The position numbers were made by a program, and so were the translations under genes. The notes beneath the pieces are model-generated. The model made no database searches and was not told where the DNA came from. It saw nothing but the letters and a program-made list of their open reading frames with translations. DNA of 64,000 nt from Glebionis coronaria (Eukaryota; Streptophyta; Magnoliopsida; Asterales; Asteraceae), in contig CM046882.1 in the NCBI GenBank assembly GCA_025667525.1, positions 19,480,488 to 19,544,487 on the forward strand. Direction: 5' to 3'. Below, piece by piece: positions 10,961 to 22,318 of the stretch; within the stretch, counting starts at the first letter, position 1, and every line of letters starts with the position of its first letter.

Positions 10961-10965
10961 ACTTT

Positions 10966-11095
10966 TTTGTACTAATGAACAGTAACGTCGTCACGATAAA
11001 CAGTATCCCGTGGTGAACAGTAATCCGACGCAATGAACAGTTTCTTACGATGTACAGTAACACCCCACGATGAATAGTAACTTATGATTAACAAA
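10966..11095. repeat. Imperfect ~20-bp tandem repeats
   Basis: About six copies of a TGAACAGTAAC-like unit separated by short CACGA/CCGTGG linkers (for example 10976, 11013, 11034, 11054, 11071). They lie in the leader between the 5' LTR and gag of the gypsy-like element. Function unknown. Confidence 0.55.
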
Positions 11096-11118
11096 AAATC
11101 CCTCAATGAAACACCTAT

Positions 11119-11389
11119 TGATACGACCCTCTCGGGTAGTATTAGCATACGACACAACTTTTAGCGAGTGCTTGCTCCTTAAGAAGTAGAAAAGAGAATA
11201 TTTAGAGAATTATTTACCTTAAACACATAACATTCATTGATCACTTGTTCGATATATATAGACGAATATGTAACTTATAACACAAGACATTCCTAACATG
11301 ACATAAAAGATATCCCAAATAAACATAAACATAAAAATCGACAACATCGTCGTGTGTCGCTCGACCTACACAAAGCCTGAGACGTACCA
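11119..11389 (-). repeat. Gypsy-like 5' LTR
   Basis: 271 bp, homologous to 9016-9400 but with an internal deletion. It begins TGATACGA and ends GACGTACCA on the plus strand. No tRNA primer site could be recognised next to it. Confidence 0.55.
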
Positions 11390-12164
11390 ATATTTTAACT
11401 AGATTAATTGTAAAAATAGTAAGTGATAAGGAGGATCACTAAAAGTCTATTGTTATTAATTTCTACTAAAACGAGTCATTAAAAGTAATTTTTATCAACT
11501 CTTAAAAAAAAATAAAATAATTCTATTATTTCTCAATATTTAATAAGTAAAAAAGTAAAATTTTTAATGAATCTTTCCTTTTGCAGGCAAATCAAGTGAG
11601 TTTTTTTTTAGTTACTTTTATATTCAATGTGTTTTAGTATAACGAAAGGTTATAATTGATTAAACAATTATTTATCTTATTATTAAGCATGAGTTTTAGT
11701 ATATAAATAACTTTTATTTCATTTTGTACTACAATCAAATTTACGTTGACATACTAACATCAAGATTACGAATTTACTATCCAATCACACACGCTAGCTC
11801 TCAAACTTTTATTATCGGTCACAACCGCTAGCTCTCCTTGGTTTAGCATTTATCATTGTATTTCAATTTACTGTATATCACCACATTGAGTACATTAAAC
11901 TGCGACTAAAAGGGGCGTTTTTTCGACTTATTATTTCTTATTTGGTTGTGTGCTTATGTTCCGTAAGCTTACTTTTTGTGCCTTATTTTAAAAGAAGCGA
12001 GCAAGGATAAAGTTTATATAGCAACATATAAGTACTCATCCGATTTCAATTGAAATGCAAGCTAACATGCATATAAGATAGCTAGAAAATATGAGGAATA
12101 CGTAGATAGCTTGTGTATTGGAAAAGAAACAAGAGATAAGTGATAAGCCGTTGGAATGACTTTA
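11390..12164. other. No gene seen
   Basis: AT-rich intergenic DNA. No open frame with a recognisable domain and no clear repeat. Confidence 0.5.
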
Positions 12165-12402
12165 GAGCATATGTAATGGTTAAGTTGTAGAAAGACTTTT
12201 ACCTATTTGAAAAAGTTTTTAAAAAGATTTTTATCTTTGCATACAAAACATTACAATCTATTTGGTAGTAAGACTTGGCTAGTGCCAAGTCTTTGGAACA
12301 AAAGCTTTACAGTTGCATATACTTGCGTTAAATTTAACAACTTTATTAATTATGGGCATAAATGCTCTAAGTCATTGAAGACTTGGAGCATTATAGATGC
12401 TC
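12165..12402. mobile_element. Candidate 238-bp MITE
   Basis: The left end GAGCATATGTAATGG and the inverted right end GAGCATCTATAATGC resemble terminal inverted repeats of PIF/Harbinger-type MITEs. The centre holds a perfect hairpin AAGACTTGGC-TAGT-GCCAAGTCTT (12270-12293). No clean target duplication was found, so the family is a guess. Confidence 0.45.
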
Positions 12403-12530
12403 GGTTTTCTAATATAGTCTATTCCATATAACGTTCATGTTTTGCATGCATAGGTCTGTACGGATGTACCAAAACACAAAATGAACCATAGTGTATGTAC
12501 AAAAGAAGAACGTTATATGATTTTATAAGA

Positions 12531-12836
12531 GCATTAGGAGCATTTTGGTGTCAAGGTGGGGGCTAAAAGGAAATAATGTGTCACATAAGATAAAAGTGTT
12601 TTTGGCATCAGAATTGGTTTGACATCACATATGGTAGGGGAGTGGTTGACACCCGTAAAAGTGATGCCAAAGGACAAAAAATAGTATGATAGGTCCACAT
12701 ATACCTCACTTATTACATAAAAAAGGTTTGGTGCTTGAATTTATAAGCTGTTGTGGTTGACACGAGACTCTTTGGTACCTAGTGGGGAATGGTAAGCCAG
12801 ATACATTTTGGCACCACTACTCCTAAGACTATGTTT
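12531..12836. mobile_element. Candidate MITE
   Basis: The left end ATTAGGAGCATTTTGGTGTCA and the right end (inverted: CTTAGGAGTAGTGGTGCCA) are partly complementary. The interior repeats TGGCATCA, TGACATCA and GTTGACAC-type words in both orientations. No target duplication was seen. Confidence 0.35.
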
Positions 12837-12839
12837 ATT

Positions 12840-13744
12840 GGTGATCTTGACCAATTAGTTGATGTACGAAATCAAATAAATAAATAATATGATACTAGTT
12901 TTGTATAAAGTTGTAAAGAGAATACAGCAATATGGTTATCCAGTGACCTTAAATCTGTAGACCCTATCAGACACATGTAACATTAGTATTGGCTATGAGT
13001 ATATATTTTAAAGTTATTGGATTCAAGAAGAAAAATAAATTGTCTTTGGTGTTAGCTTGGTCATAAATTATGTTCAATTTAATCGCGTGTCTATTTCATG
13101 TCTCGCTCATAGTTTAGTTAAAAAGAATTCACCTAGAAAATAAAAATTAGTAATTTACCTAGTTAGAAATTTATAGGGTCATAATAGATATATATATTTA
13201 TAAAGATGAGCCGGTTTCGATGACTATATTAATAATTCCCCAAGTTGGTTACCTCGATGTTTAAAAGTGTGAAAGTACCTTTGTAATATATAGACTTAAC
13301 CATAAATGATAAAAAAAATCAAGATTTGTTGTATGTATTGATTGTATAGGCGAAAACATCATCTAAAGCTCTAACAATCTTACCTTCAAAGCATAATGTT
13401 TCAACCAATTTATGTTGAACCACTTGAGCAACACCTCTACTCCCTTTTTAGTGACTTTGATGGTTTCAAGTTCTTATAGTGAAAATTGTAGATCAACCTC
13501 TTTGGTTTCTGAAGCAGTCCAAGTAGCAAACCGAAATGAGTTTACATATATATCATGTACTTTTTATTACTTTTCCATAAGCCATCTTTCAATAACCAAA
13601 TGCGTTGTTTATCGTCTCCCAATAATTCCTGCATGATATTCGGTTGTCACACTAAGAACCTAAGGTCCTGTGTGATTTTATCTCTAAGAAAGTCCAATTT
13701 TAGCAAAAATATCACATATAAGGAAAACTTATGATCATCTACTT
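12840..13744. other. No gene seen
   Basis: AT-rich DNA with short open frames only. No domain recognised on either strand. Confidence 0.45.
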
Positions 13745-14235
13745 TATTGGGTTCTCGATTTTTCAAACCATACTTTTTACAAGTTTAAAATCTTTTTTTA
13801 CAAATAGTTACAACATGATTTTAGACACGTAGTCAAAAGATAAAGATTTCTCACATAAGTAAACACGGTTATGATGGTATCATATTTTTCTCATGGCTTT
13901 TTGTGAACTAAAGAGAATATATGAAATAGGACACTTTCGAATAAATTTTTATGTTGTCACTTTAAATATATTAAAGGACATGTGAATAAGTAGTTATATC
14001 ACGAATTTGGATATCCGAAATTTACCATGACGGTTGTATGTGTGATCCATTATTATTGCCAAGTTTAGATATCTCAAATTTAACGTAAATGTTTTATAAG
14101 TCCGAATACCTAAAATTTTGGATTAATTAATATATACATGACACAGTATTTTTGATCGGGTTCATCCATAAAAATATGGATTTTTACAAAAAATCACATT
14201 ACACGAAAAACACAAGGTTCATGTAAAACCCCCTA
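13745..14235 (+). repeat. Dispersed repeat, copy 1
   Basis: About 490 bp homologous to 16180-16690 in the same orientation. Shared blocks include ATGGTATCATA, GAATTTGGATATC, CATGACGGTT/GATGACGGTT, AAGTCCGAATACC/AATCCGAATACCC, GGTTCAT and CCCCCTAA. Identity looks like 70-75%, so the duplication is old. The repeats could be old LTRs of one element about 2.4 kb apart, but no primer site or polypurine tract was found next to them. Confidence 0.6.
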
Positions 14236-14667
14236 ACTTTGCCATGCCCACAGGCCTACCACAGTTCGTATCTATCCTATGTTTGTCGTCCATGCCCAAC
14301 GGGATATCTGATCCATATATACCCTAGCAACATTAATATGAGTGTTTTGTTTCATAGCACTATCTTGGTTTCATATCACCCGTTATCCACGCCCAATACA
14401 TGGATCAACAGAGAGATGTATAAAGGAAAAGAATTAACCCCTTCCCGAGGTTACTTACTCAACCAGTGAGTGAGGAGTGATTGATTGTGCTATTTGTTTG
14501 ACCGACATTGAAGAGGGTGGCGAGATTAGGTCTTCGACAATGTGTAAACATGTGTCTCATGTCACATGTATTGATACATGGTTTGGGTCGCATTCCTTCT
14601 CTCCTACGTGTCGTTGAGTATTGACTCAATGACACCATACACAAGCCTCGAAACAAGGACGGATGGA

Positions 14668-14821
14668 TTATGATGATCATTAAATAATAACTATCGTATT
14701 ATTAGATGTAATAACTTAGTTGGTCAAAGTTAGGGTTTTGCTTGTATCTATACTCTATATATTATTGTGAAATAATACATTACAACCTACAAGGTTTTAT
14801 CTTTCTAACATGGTATCAGAG
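14668..14821 (+). mobile_element. Ty1/copia-type LTR end with primer-binding site
   Basis: The sequence TTTCTAACA (ending at 14810) is followed directly by TGGTATCAGAG (14811-14821), the initiator-methionine tRNA primer-binding site common in plant copia elements. The LTR probably starts at TGATGATCATT (about 14668), giving a short ~143-bp LTR, but without a second copy that border is uncertain. No gag or pol follows, so this is a truncated element. Confidence 0.55.
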
Positions 14822-16179
14822 AGCATAACTCCAAAATCACATTGTCAAAATCTAGCATTTTATAAATTCACTATCAACCTTTAAGACCAAGGTAAAACAG
14901 TGCACCCATATCCTTCAGCTACTTATTTCCTTGAATGAACACTCCAACCGTGTAGTGCATGCACATCTGTAATCACCTTAAATCCTTTCCACTTAGCACA
15001 ATGACCAGAATTTGCATAGTCGTCATAAAACAAAGTACCCAACGCAAACTTGCCTTGAAATGGCATCCTCCCATCCGGTTAAATAAAATCATAAAGTATG
15101 GATTGTATAACAATAGTCCTTGAATACATGACTATAAATAGCTTTGCATAAGCCGAAATACGACTTTTGTGGACCACTTTCTTCCTTGGGTTGTGATCGT
15201 GTGCTTTGACCGTCTTTAGGCGACATGCAGATGTTTAAACAGTTCTGGATGATGACAAATACTTAAGTGCAAATACTAGTTAGTGTACTTTATTTGTCAA
15301 TATATAAACATGGTAAGGAACATATATACACTAGTTTCATAGCCCACATGGTGGCTAGCTTCATAATAAATTTGACAAATTCTAAGCGAACCTGCATAAA
15401 TTATAAATAACGTCAAATATCTTGAACACAAAAAAGAGAGAAAAGAAAATGTAAGTTAATTTATGTAAAAAAACATTGCAAAGTACGAGAAAAATAAGTA
15501 CAAAGTACTTATTCATAAAGAATATATCATAATGAATGAATAAAAAATGTTATATGAAATAGTATTTAAAAAATAAAGTATACCACTAATAAGATTTGCA
15601 TTTTTTTGGTATTGCAATCCATATCCAATAAAGAAAATCCACATTAAAAGCTAGAACAACACATGCGAACCATTGTTACTATGTTTGAACTTCTATGTGA
15701 AGCAATAATCATCTTCAGATTTTGTACTTTATTGTTTCTTTCTCAAACCCGACTACTGAGAATTGTTTAGCATACCCCTCGACTTCACCCATAATCTTTG
15801 CAATCTCATATTGGAACTTCTCGTCTTCGTTCATAAATGCAACAAAGTTCTTTAACTTGGATCCTGATATCAAGTTTATTTATAGAAAAAAGAGCTTCAT
15901 TAGTACAATTCCATAAACTTTTTGTTGATTTTTGAGGTCAACATACCAGATTTTTCCTATTAAAAAATTCGCGACCAATAGGGTAATTAGTTACTAGACG
16001 GGACTAGAATACTAAGTCATCAAGTACACATAAATATAATTATCAAAGGTTTTGATTATAATTGAACGTGAGACGGCCTCAGACAATTTTTAGCTAAAAC
16101 CAAACTCCGAACCAAAAGTTCGGCTTTGAATTTTTAAAAATAGAAATGAGAACCACAATTTATTGGTATTTTTTGTTAT
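14822..16179. other. Unassigned, possible gene fragment near 14930-15070
   Basis: On the minus strand at about 14930-15070 one frame stays open with an ordinary-looking composition (contains GKFALGTLFYDDYANSG and KWKGFKVITDVHA). I do not recognise a family. It may be a captured exon or transposon remnant. The rest is AT-rich without recognisable content. Confidence 0.3.
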
Positions 16180-16690
16180 TAGGTTTTCGGATTTTTTTAT
16201 TCGAGGGTTATACTTTCTACAAGTTTGAAATTTCTTTTACAAAGACTTACCACATGAGTTTTAGACTCGTATTTTGAAGATGAAGATTTTTCAAATAGGT
16301 ATATACAATTCTGATGGTATCATAGTCGTCTCGTGGTTTTGTGTTGACTAAAATAAAAATATAAAATAAGACATTTTTGACAATAATTTCTTGTTCTTAG
16401 TTCTAAAGACTTTAAAGAACATGTCAATAACTAGTTATATCATGAATTTGGATATCTGAAATTTGTGATGACGGTTTTATGGAAAATCCACTATTATAGA
16501 TAAGTTTTTCAATTCAGATATCTGCAATTTTGAATAAAAGGTTTATAAATCCGAATACCCAAAAATTTAGATAAAGTAATATTTATGTGACATAAAACTT
16601 TAGTCCAGGTTCATTTGGAAAAAAGCAAGAATTAAAAAAAAGTTACATGAGAAACATCTACCATGTTCCTACCCACGGGAACCCCCTAAG
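16180..16690 (+). repeat. Dispersed repeat, copy 2
   Basis: Diverged direct copy of 13745-14235. Its right edge coincides with the left boundary of the LTR element starting at 16691, which may have inserted into the end of this repeat. Confidence 0.6.
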
Positions 16691-17554
16691 TGAAGGTCTC
16701 AAATTTGTGGCAAATTGTAAAACTATAACTCCTTAACCAAATAATAACACAAGTTTTAACTTTTTAATCGTGTAATGCTTTGTAGTATAAAAAAAATATT
16801 ACAAAGCATAATGGATCACACTTGTTGAATGACAATGTAGATTTTACCCTTTGAACAAGTAAACTTGAGATAAAGATCACGTTTACAAGCAAACTTATGC
16901 AGCTAGCAAGCTATATACTTTGTAAGTTCGATTATGGAGAAAATTACAAAAAAGTTACAACAATAAGTGATAAAACTTTGTTTCCACAAACATATCTTAT
17001 TTATAGTAATATGAGATTGCTTCCTTAATGAGGTAGTTGATACGTGTTGACATTTTAAGGGTGGATGTGCATTATAATTTAATGCACGCTCATTCGTGGA
17101 AACACTTTAAATAACTTTCTATGAACAGTTCTACCAACTGTTCACAACTTTCACTAGGCTGAACTATGCATCTTTAATCCGAAACACTTCTTTATACTCC
17201 AATAAGCTTTTTATTGAATTCTCCCATCTATACTATAAAGGGATAAGGCTAAGCACAATTTGCTTATCTTTAAAGGGTAATGAGTGACCTCAGGGCATTA
17301 TCACCAGTGAGGTCCTCACACATTTATTCTACATACAAGTTGTTATCCTTCCTAGCTGACTAGTATGTCTTTAGGTGATCTTTGACATCCCTATCAGTGT
17401 CTCTGACTTGCATATGTATGAGGTGCCAACTGAGGCTATGCCTTCAGCTGGTCTCGATCCATATCACTGATGTCCCCTTAACGATTGCTAACATTTAGTC
17501 TAATTTAAGTTCAAATCTAGTCAGGGCCAACTTAGGCATTTCATTGGTCCAACA
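16691..17554 (-). repeat. 3' LTR of LARD-like element
   Basis: 864 bp bounded by TG and CA. It is preceded on the minus strand by the polypurine tract at about 17555-17568. Only the outermost ~50 bp can be compared with the truncated partner at 19386-19437. Confidence 0.6.
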
Positions 17555-18396
17555 ATCTACCCCTATTTGAACATAAATTAAACTAAATCTAAAAATTATT
17601 GTATGTGAGACACAAATTCTTCTTACATAAATTTGAAATTAAAGTGCACAACATAGGACTGATCTTTTATTAAACACTTACTTATCACATAGCACAAAAA
17701 TTCATTCATCAAGACTAAGTTCTACAATCCATTCAGCCTCAGCTTTACGATCCCTAGAGTCAATGATGATCTGAATTTCATTTTCCAAAACTTTTGCAAA
17801 AGCTTAATCTACCTTCAAAATCTGCTTTAATCTAATCTGTTGTACTATGGATGCCAAAATTAGTTTGTTTTTCCTCTTGAAGCATTAGTCACAAGCATTG
17901 TTCATGAAAACCATTCCGTTTCTGGTTTTGTCATTGCCTGACCAATGACTAGGGCAGTGATGTCTATTGGAAGAATGATGTTTCTATACATTTCATCAAT
18001 GGTTATGTTATATGTGACCGATACTTCAACTAGCTTGCCCATTGGTCTCTTTCTTTTCATATCAGCTATCTTTAGCTAAGGTGGGATAGGAATTTTGAGC
18101 TTATTGGTTGTTTTAGTGACCCAACCCAACTTGGCTTTAATGTTCTTCATCAATTGGGTTTGTCTAGGTTCGGTCTTCTTAGATGCTAGTGCTAGAAGTT
18201 CAAGCTATTTTATGAATCTGAGAGACTTTAGCTTGAAGTCATGATCCACAGTGAAGTTTCTTGACTGATTGCTTCTATAGAGATTTATGTTAACCCGTTT
18301 GTTTTTGTCAGTGAAGCATGTGTATTTTGTGATGGGTTCAGGATTCAATATGTTATTGATGCAACTAGGGAAGTCTTCCTTAAGCTCGTTCCTTTT

Positions 18397-19063
18397 TTAT
18401 TTAGCCTCTCCTAGTTTTCGTCTTTGGACTTGATTCTTAGTTATAGTCATCTTCCTCAGAGCTTTCTTAGTCATCGCCTCATCTATCATCAAATCAGTCA
18501 ACCTCTTGTGCTCCTCCATTTGTAGCCTAGCTTCCTCTAGAGTCGTAGGCTTTTCACCAGCACTCATAAATTGCGTTAGTTCAGGGTTTTTGAGTGTTGA
18601 CCGTGCTTCCTCCATGAGACGTATGATTTTGTTGATATGATCATCCTTATTGGCTATGCCTTTGTCTTTGTCATTGATTAAACCATGGGGAGGAGATGGA
18701 GAGAACTTTGATTCTTCAGATTTGAACAAATTGTTTGCAACTGAGAAAATGGGATATTCGTCACACTTGTCTGATACACCTTAGAGGGATTGGTTGGGGA
18801 ATGTTCATCTCGAAAGTTACTTTGGGATTCTTGCTAGGTGGTTCAGAGATGAAATCGTCAACAACTTAAAAAACTTCCACGGACTTAGGATCTTCCGATC
18901 TACCTGTAATGCTCCTCATGAGTTTCAGCACCAGACTCAGAGGTAAGTATATGAGTTTGTTTGGAGGCTGATTGTTCTTGTGCTTTGTTCTCTTGGTTGT
19001 CAACTTGAGTTTCACTTTTCTCCCCTTAAGTCCATCCTCAACAAGAGCTGGCCTTGAATCCAT
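18397..19063 (-). pseudogene. Gag-like remnant of LARD-like element
   Basis: Two short minus-strand frames (18866-19063, then 18397-18729) form the only protein-like part of this element. The second holds KPTTLEEARLQMEEHKRLTD and is strongly helical and charged, with a probable coiled coil. Plant non-autonomous LTR elements often keep such Glu/Lys-rich gag-like pieces. No zinc knuckle, protease or polymerase motifs are present. Assignment rests on context and composition, not on a firm domain match. Confidence 0.4.
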
Positions 19064-19439
19064 GTGGTGAACAATCTAGGTAACAAGTTCTACCAGCTCA
19101 GTTAGATCATTGGAGGTTTTGCTAACGATTATAGATTGATAACCCATGGGACCCAAGTCAAGGAACTTGATGTGAATGATCTTCTCATGTAGCTCCATAG
19201 TTTTCATAGTGTGGATAATAGAGACTATGTACCGGTCCAATAACTTAGACAGTTCAGCCTTGATGGACCTTAGGAGGTTTACTTAAGGCCCTTTTTTTTA
19301 GCATAGGAAACAATTGGCATTACACATTGTTCCAATCAACAAATTAGTTGTGGATAAACTTTAGTGCCTCAACTCTGATACTAATTGAAAGTCCTAAATT
19401 TGTACGAAATTGTAAAACTATAACTCATTAACGAAAATT

Positions 19440-19989
19440 TCAAAATTGTTGGGAAACGTGTATAATTTTGTTGATAATAATCAAATTATAAATAAAATAA
19501 ATAAGAGAATGTAAATAACATAAATTACAAACAAAAAATAAAATAAATATAAAAAATAGAAAAGGTCTTAGAGACGAGGATCATGTTGAACATGATTCCT
19601 TTAAAATAGATTCGCCGTATATTTTCTAATGTACAACATTCAAAACTGTCGTACAACCAGACCTTACAAACTTGCATGAATAATCACAGAAAGTTGTGCA
19701 TTTTTTATCGAGAAGACATGTTGGAATATGGATGGAGTATTGCATTTTTATGTGTTCTTAAAACTGAATGAGAGTAATTTATTTTATAGGCAATAACAAA
19801 AAGGTACATACGTATGCGAAGTTTCGGAGATGTATTCGTGTCTACAGGTCGCACGGTCTCGCATGAGTTCAAAAGCTTCAAACTCATTTGAAGGTAGATA
19901 TCACGAGTCATGTATAACACATCCACACTTCCTATTCTAGGCGACGTGGGATCTAATTCTTTTCCCATATATTATGTTACACATGCCTC
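19440..19989. other. No gene seen
   Basis: AT-rich start (19440-19560), then unique-looking sequence with one short minus-strand frame (19705-19968) lacking recognisable motifs. Confidence 0.4.
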
Positions 19990-21120
19990 ACTTTAAGACA
20001 CGATATTTTATTCATATCGACTCCATTTTAATCATACTTTACCTCGTTGCGAAACACTCATAAAAAACACAAAGCTATTAACTACTCCTTCCGTCCCACA
20101 TTAAGTTATATTCAAATTTGCAAATACTCATTTTCTAAACTATTTTTCCAACAATATTTTGGGTTGGAATCCCACATAGGTTAAAGGCAAGAAGTATCAA
20201 GTTCTCAATAGGTTATCTTTGTTTCTTAGTAATAAGTTATTAACAACTTAACAACCAAATCACTTTGATTGAGAAGTTTATATGAATACTAATTTTTTTA
20301 TAACAACTGTACATAATTTTCTAAACAACGACTACAAACTTTCTCGTCATAAAGGTTTTATGAGTCTTGCAATCTCTATAGTACTTACGTACAAAACTCG
20401 CATAACATTACCTCAGCCGTAAACTCAGCAAGCTTAGATTTGCTAGAGTTAACGTTAGCCTAATTCGAAACATCCGATGCAATATTTTCTACGCTACATA
20501 AAGGCAATTGGATACTATGCAAGTTTGCTAAAGTTCGAAATTTTGCTCATGGAGTCGTTTCATTTTAGGATCACAACTTCATATCCATTTTTAACTTTTA
20601 TAGATGTGGGTCGATTGAGGCTAAGAGTTGGCCACCACATAGATATGAAATTGTGTTGCTTAATATACCATGGTGTATATATGTATCATTTGTTTTAGGA
20701 TTAATATATAGTTTCCTGGATATATGTCGATGGTTGTTATAAGTTCTCAACCACCATGTACCGTATAAGCATGCAAATTTATACGAACCCTTATTTTAAA
20801 AATTTGAGGATTACATAAGTTTGTCAAACGATACAATACTACATCAAATACACTTGAATACGATGACGCCATTAAAAACCAAAACATACATAACCCGTAA
20901 AAATTCAAATATAAGTATATAACCATTTTTACATTACGATTCAAAGGTTTATAATCGATGACGTCATCATCAACAACAACTTGGTTAAAATCAACAAATC
21001 TTAGATCGATGATGTCATAAGCATCAACTAGATTATAACAACCGTTGTATCCAAATTTAACTTATAGTAAAGCTTTATAAACAACGTAACTAAACATGGC
21101 TTGATCAGCTCATGAAGGTT
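19990..21120. repeat. Recurrent intergenic module (copy D)
   Basis: The left part (20330-20690) aligns with 23980-24420: CTCAGCCGTAAACTCA, ATGCAATATTTTCT, ACATAA and CATTTTAGGATC blocks in order. The right part (20700-21120) aligns with 51300-51640 and 63600-63880: GTCAAACGATAC, ACATCAAATACACT, GATTCAAAGGTTTATAATCG, ATGACGTCATCATC and GCTCATGAAGGTTG. It contains the bZIP-type palindrome TGACGTCA (about 20960). No coding frame. Near 20090 a CTCCTTCCGTCCCACATT stretch resembles a single Stowaway end. Confidence 0.6.
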
Positions 21121-21131
21121 GCAATGAGTTA

Positions 21132-21140
21132 TAGAAAGTA
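21132..21140 (+). repeat. 9-bp target duplication (TAGAAAGTA), left
   Basis: Exact match to 22543-22551 on the other side of the Mutator-type element. Confidence 0.85.
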
Positions 21141-21506
21141 GGGAGAATTTCGTGTATATCCTTGGAAAAATTGGACATTGCGTCAATATCCATGTAAATT
21201 TTTTATTTACGTCAATATCCTTTGAAAACTTTATAATTCAAATTTATATCCAAAAACTAATTAAAATATATTTATACTGGTTTTAATTTCTAAACTAATA
21301 TCGAATACTAACCTGAATATTATTTTTACTATTTTGTCCTTTTACCCTAATCTAAATAATTGAAAAAGTCATCATCATCTCACAACCTGATAACCGTAAG
21401 TTTCTGACAATCTTTGACAACCTGATAATTGTAAGTTTCTAAAATTCTTTATATAATTTTATGCAAAAGAGGCAAATGAATATATAGTTTAGCAACATAA
21501 GTTTGG

Positions 21507-22114
21507 TTGCGGTTGTGTGCCCGTTGTGTTCTTTGCAGCCGGATTCACATGCTCATTTGTTTTTTGAGTGTTCATACTCGCAACGGGTTTGGAGTGGAAT
21601 GAAGATTTATGCTGGGACATCTTGGGCCTGTTTTTATTGAAATAGTTGAGTTTATTCATCCATTTGCTAAACGTAGGACGACTCGTAGTATCATCACGAA
21701 GTTAGTTGTTGCTGCGTGTGCGTACTTTATTTGGCAAGAGAGGAATACTCGGCTTTTTTTGAAGGAGGTAAGATCGGTTCCCCAGCTTGTGGAGTGTATT
21801 TGGGATACAGTTCGTTTGAAATTGTTGTCCTGCCGGTTCACGAAATCTGCAAGTAGCGATGCGTATCTTAAGGTGTGGAAGCTGCCTGATGATGTCAATC
21901 TGATTAGATCTTGATGTGTCTAATTGTTGGTTTGATGATTTGGTCTAGTACATGTTATAATTAGTCATATGGCATGTCATTTGGCTAAGTAGTAGTTCGA
22001 GTTATGCCTTGACTCGAGGTTAATGTGGTACTCATTCGCATTCCATTGTATTTATTGTGGTTTTTTTGGTGTTAATATATTTAGCGGGGGAAGACCCCTT
22101 TACCAAAAAAAAAA
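21507..22114 (+). mobile_element. 5'-truncated LINE with poly(A) tail
   Basis: About 608 bp ending in A10 (22105-22114), with ACATAAGTTTGG target duplications on both sides (21495-21506 and 22114-22125). Target-primed insertion with 5' truncation explains this structure. It lies inside the Mutator-type element, so it is younger. The 3' untranslated region is 21915-22104. Confidence 0.85.
21511..21914 (+). pseudogene. LINE ORF2 C-terminus (zf-RVT region)
   Basis: The first frame (from about 21511) reads VVCPLCSLQPDSHAHLFFEC, then SYSQRVW, the Cys/His zinc-binding motif found after the reverse transcriptase of plant LINE ORF2 proteins. After a frame change near 21600-21620 a second frame (21609-21914) reads KLVVAACAYFIWQERNTRLF and ends at the natural stop, typical of the family's C-terminus. 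Endonuclease and polymerase domains were lost by 5' truncation, so the fragment is inactive. Confidence 0.8.
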
Positions 22115-22250
22115 CATAAGTTTGGCTCGAATGCAGGGCAGTTGGATCTTGTGAAAACGTCACCATCATATCATCCCACAACCATTAATGCATTGATGAT
22201 GTCTTTTTATATTATTTTAATGATAGTATTGTAGTTATATATATGATCTT

Positions 22251-22318
22251 TCGTAGAGTATAGGGTAAGCATGAAGCATGGTATAGATGAATGCTTCATG
22301 CTTACCCTATATCTACGA
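22251..22318. repeat. Strong hairpin with ~28-bp arms
   Basis: TCGTAGAGTATAGGG and following bases (22251-22279) pair with 22291-22318. The inner 20 bp (ATAGGGTAAGCATGAAGCAT) are perfectly complementary and the loop is 11 bases. It lies inside the Mutator-type element. Confidence 0.85.

Larger units (their letters stand above)
9016..11389 (-). mobile_element. Deleted Ty3/gypsy-like LTR retrotransposon
   Basis: Two related direct repeats (9016-9400 and 11119-11389) bracket gag-derived sequence on the minus strand. Read on the minus strand, both repeats start TG and end TATCA. A purine-rich tract (GAAGGAGCGAGGAA) precedes the 3' LTR at about 9401-9414. Just inside lies a decayed HLEDNVVLKE-like stretch, matching the end of gypsy pol. 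Reverse transcriptase and integrase cores are absent, so a large internal deletion has occurred. No clear 5-bp target duplication was found (ATTTG against ATATT). Confidence 0.65.
16691..19437 (-). mobile_element. Non-autonomous LTR retrotransposon (LARD-like)
   Basis: Minus-strand element. The left (3') LTR at 16691-17554 begins TGAAGGTCTCAAATTTG and ends GGTCCAACA on the plus strand. Just inside it, on the minus strand, is a polypurine tract AAATAGGGGTAGAT. At the right, ATTAGTATCAGAGTT (about 19371-19385, minus strand) is a near-match to the methionine tRNA primer site, two bases from a second LTR start (TGAAAGTCCTAAATTTG). That right LTR keeps only about 50 bp before the similarity stops. 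The interior has no reverse transcriptase or integrase, so mobility would have depended on another element. Confidence 0.7.

Noticed and set aside
14239..14680. Short opposing open frames (plus 14239-14469, minus 14459-14680)
   Set aside because: No domain or splice context; they lie between an old repeat and a copia LTR end.
17227..17250. Helitron-like 5' end TCTATACTATAAAG
   Set aside because: It sits inside an LTR and has no matching 3' hairpin on the plus strand; likely chance.
21609..21914. Independent host gene or Pack-MULE capture
   Set aside because: The poly(A) tail, 12-bp target duplications and zf-RVT motif identify it as a truncated LINE insertion.
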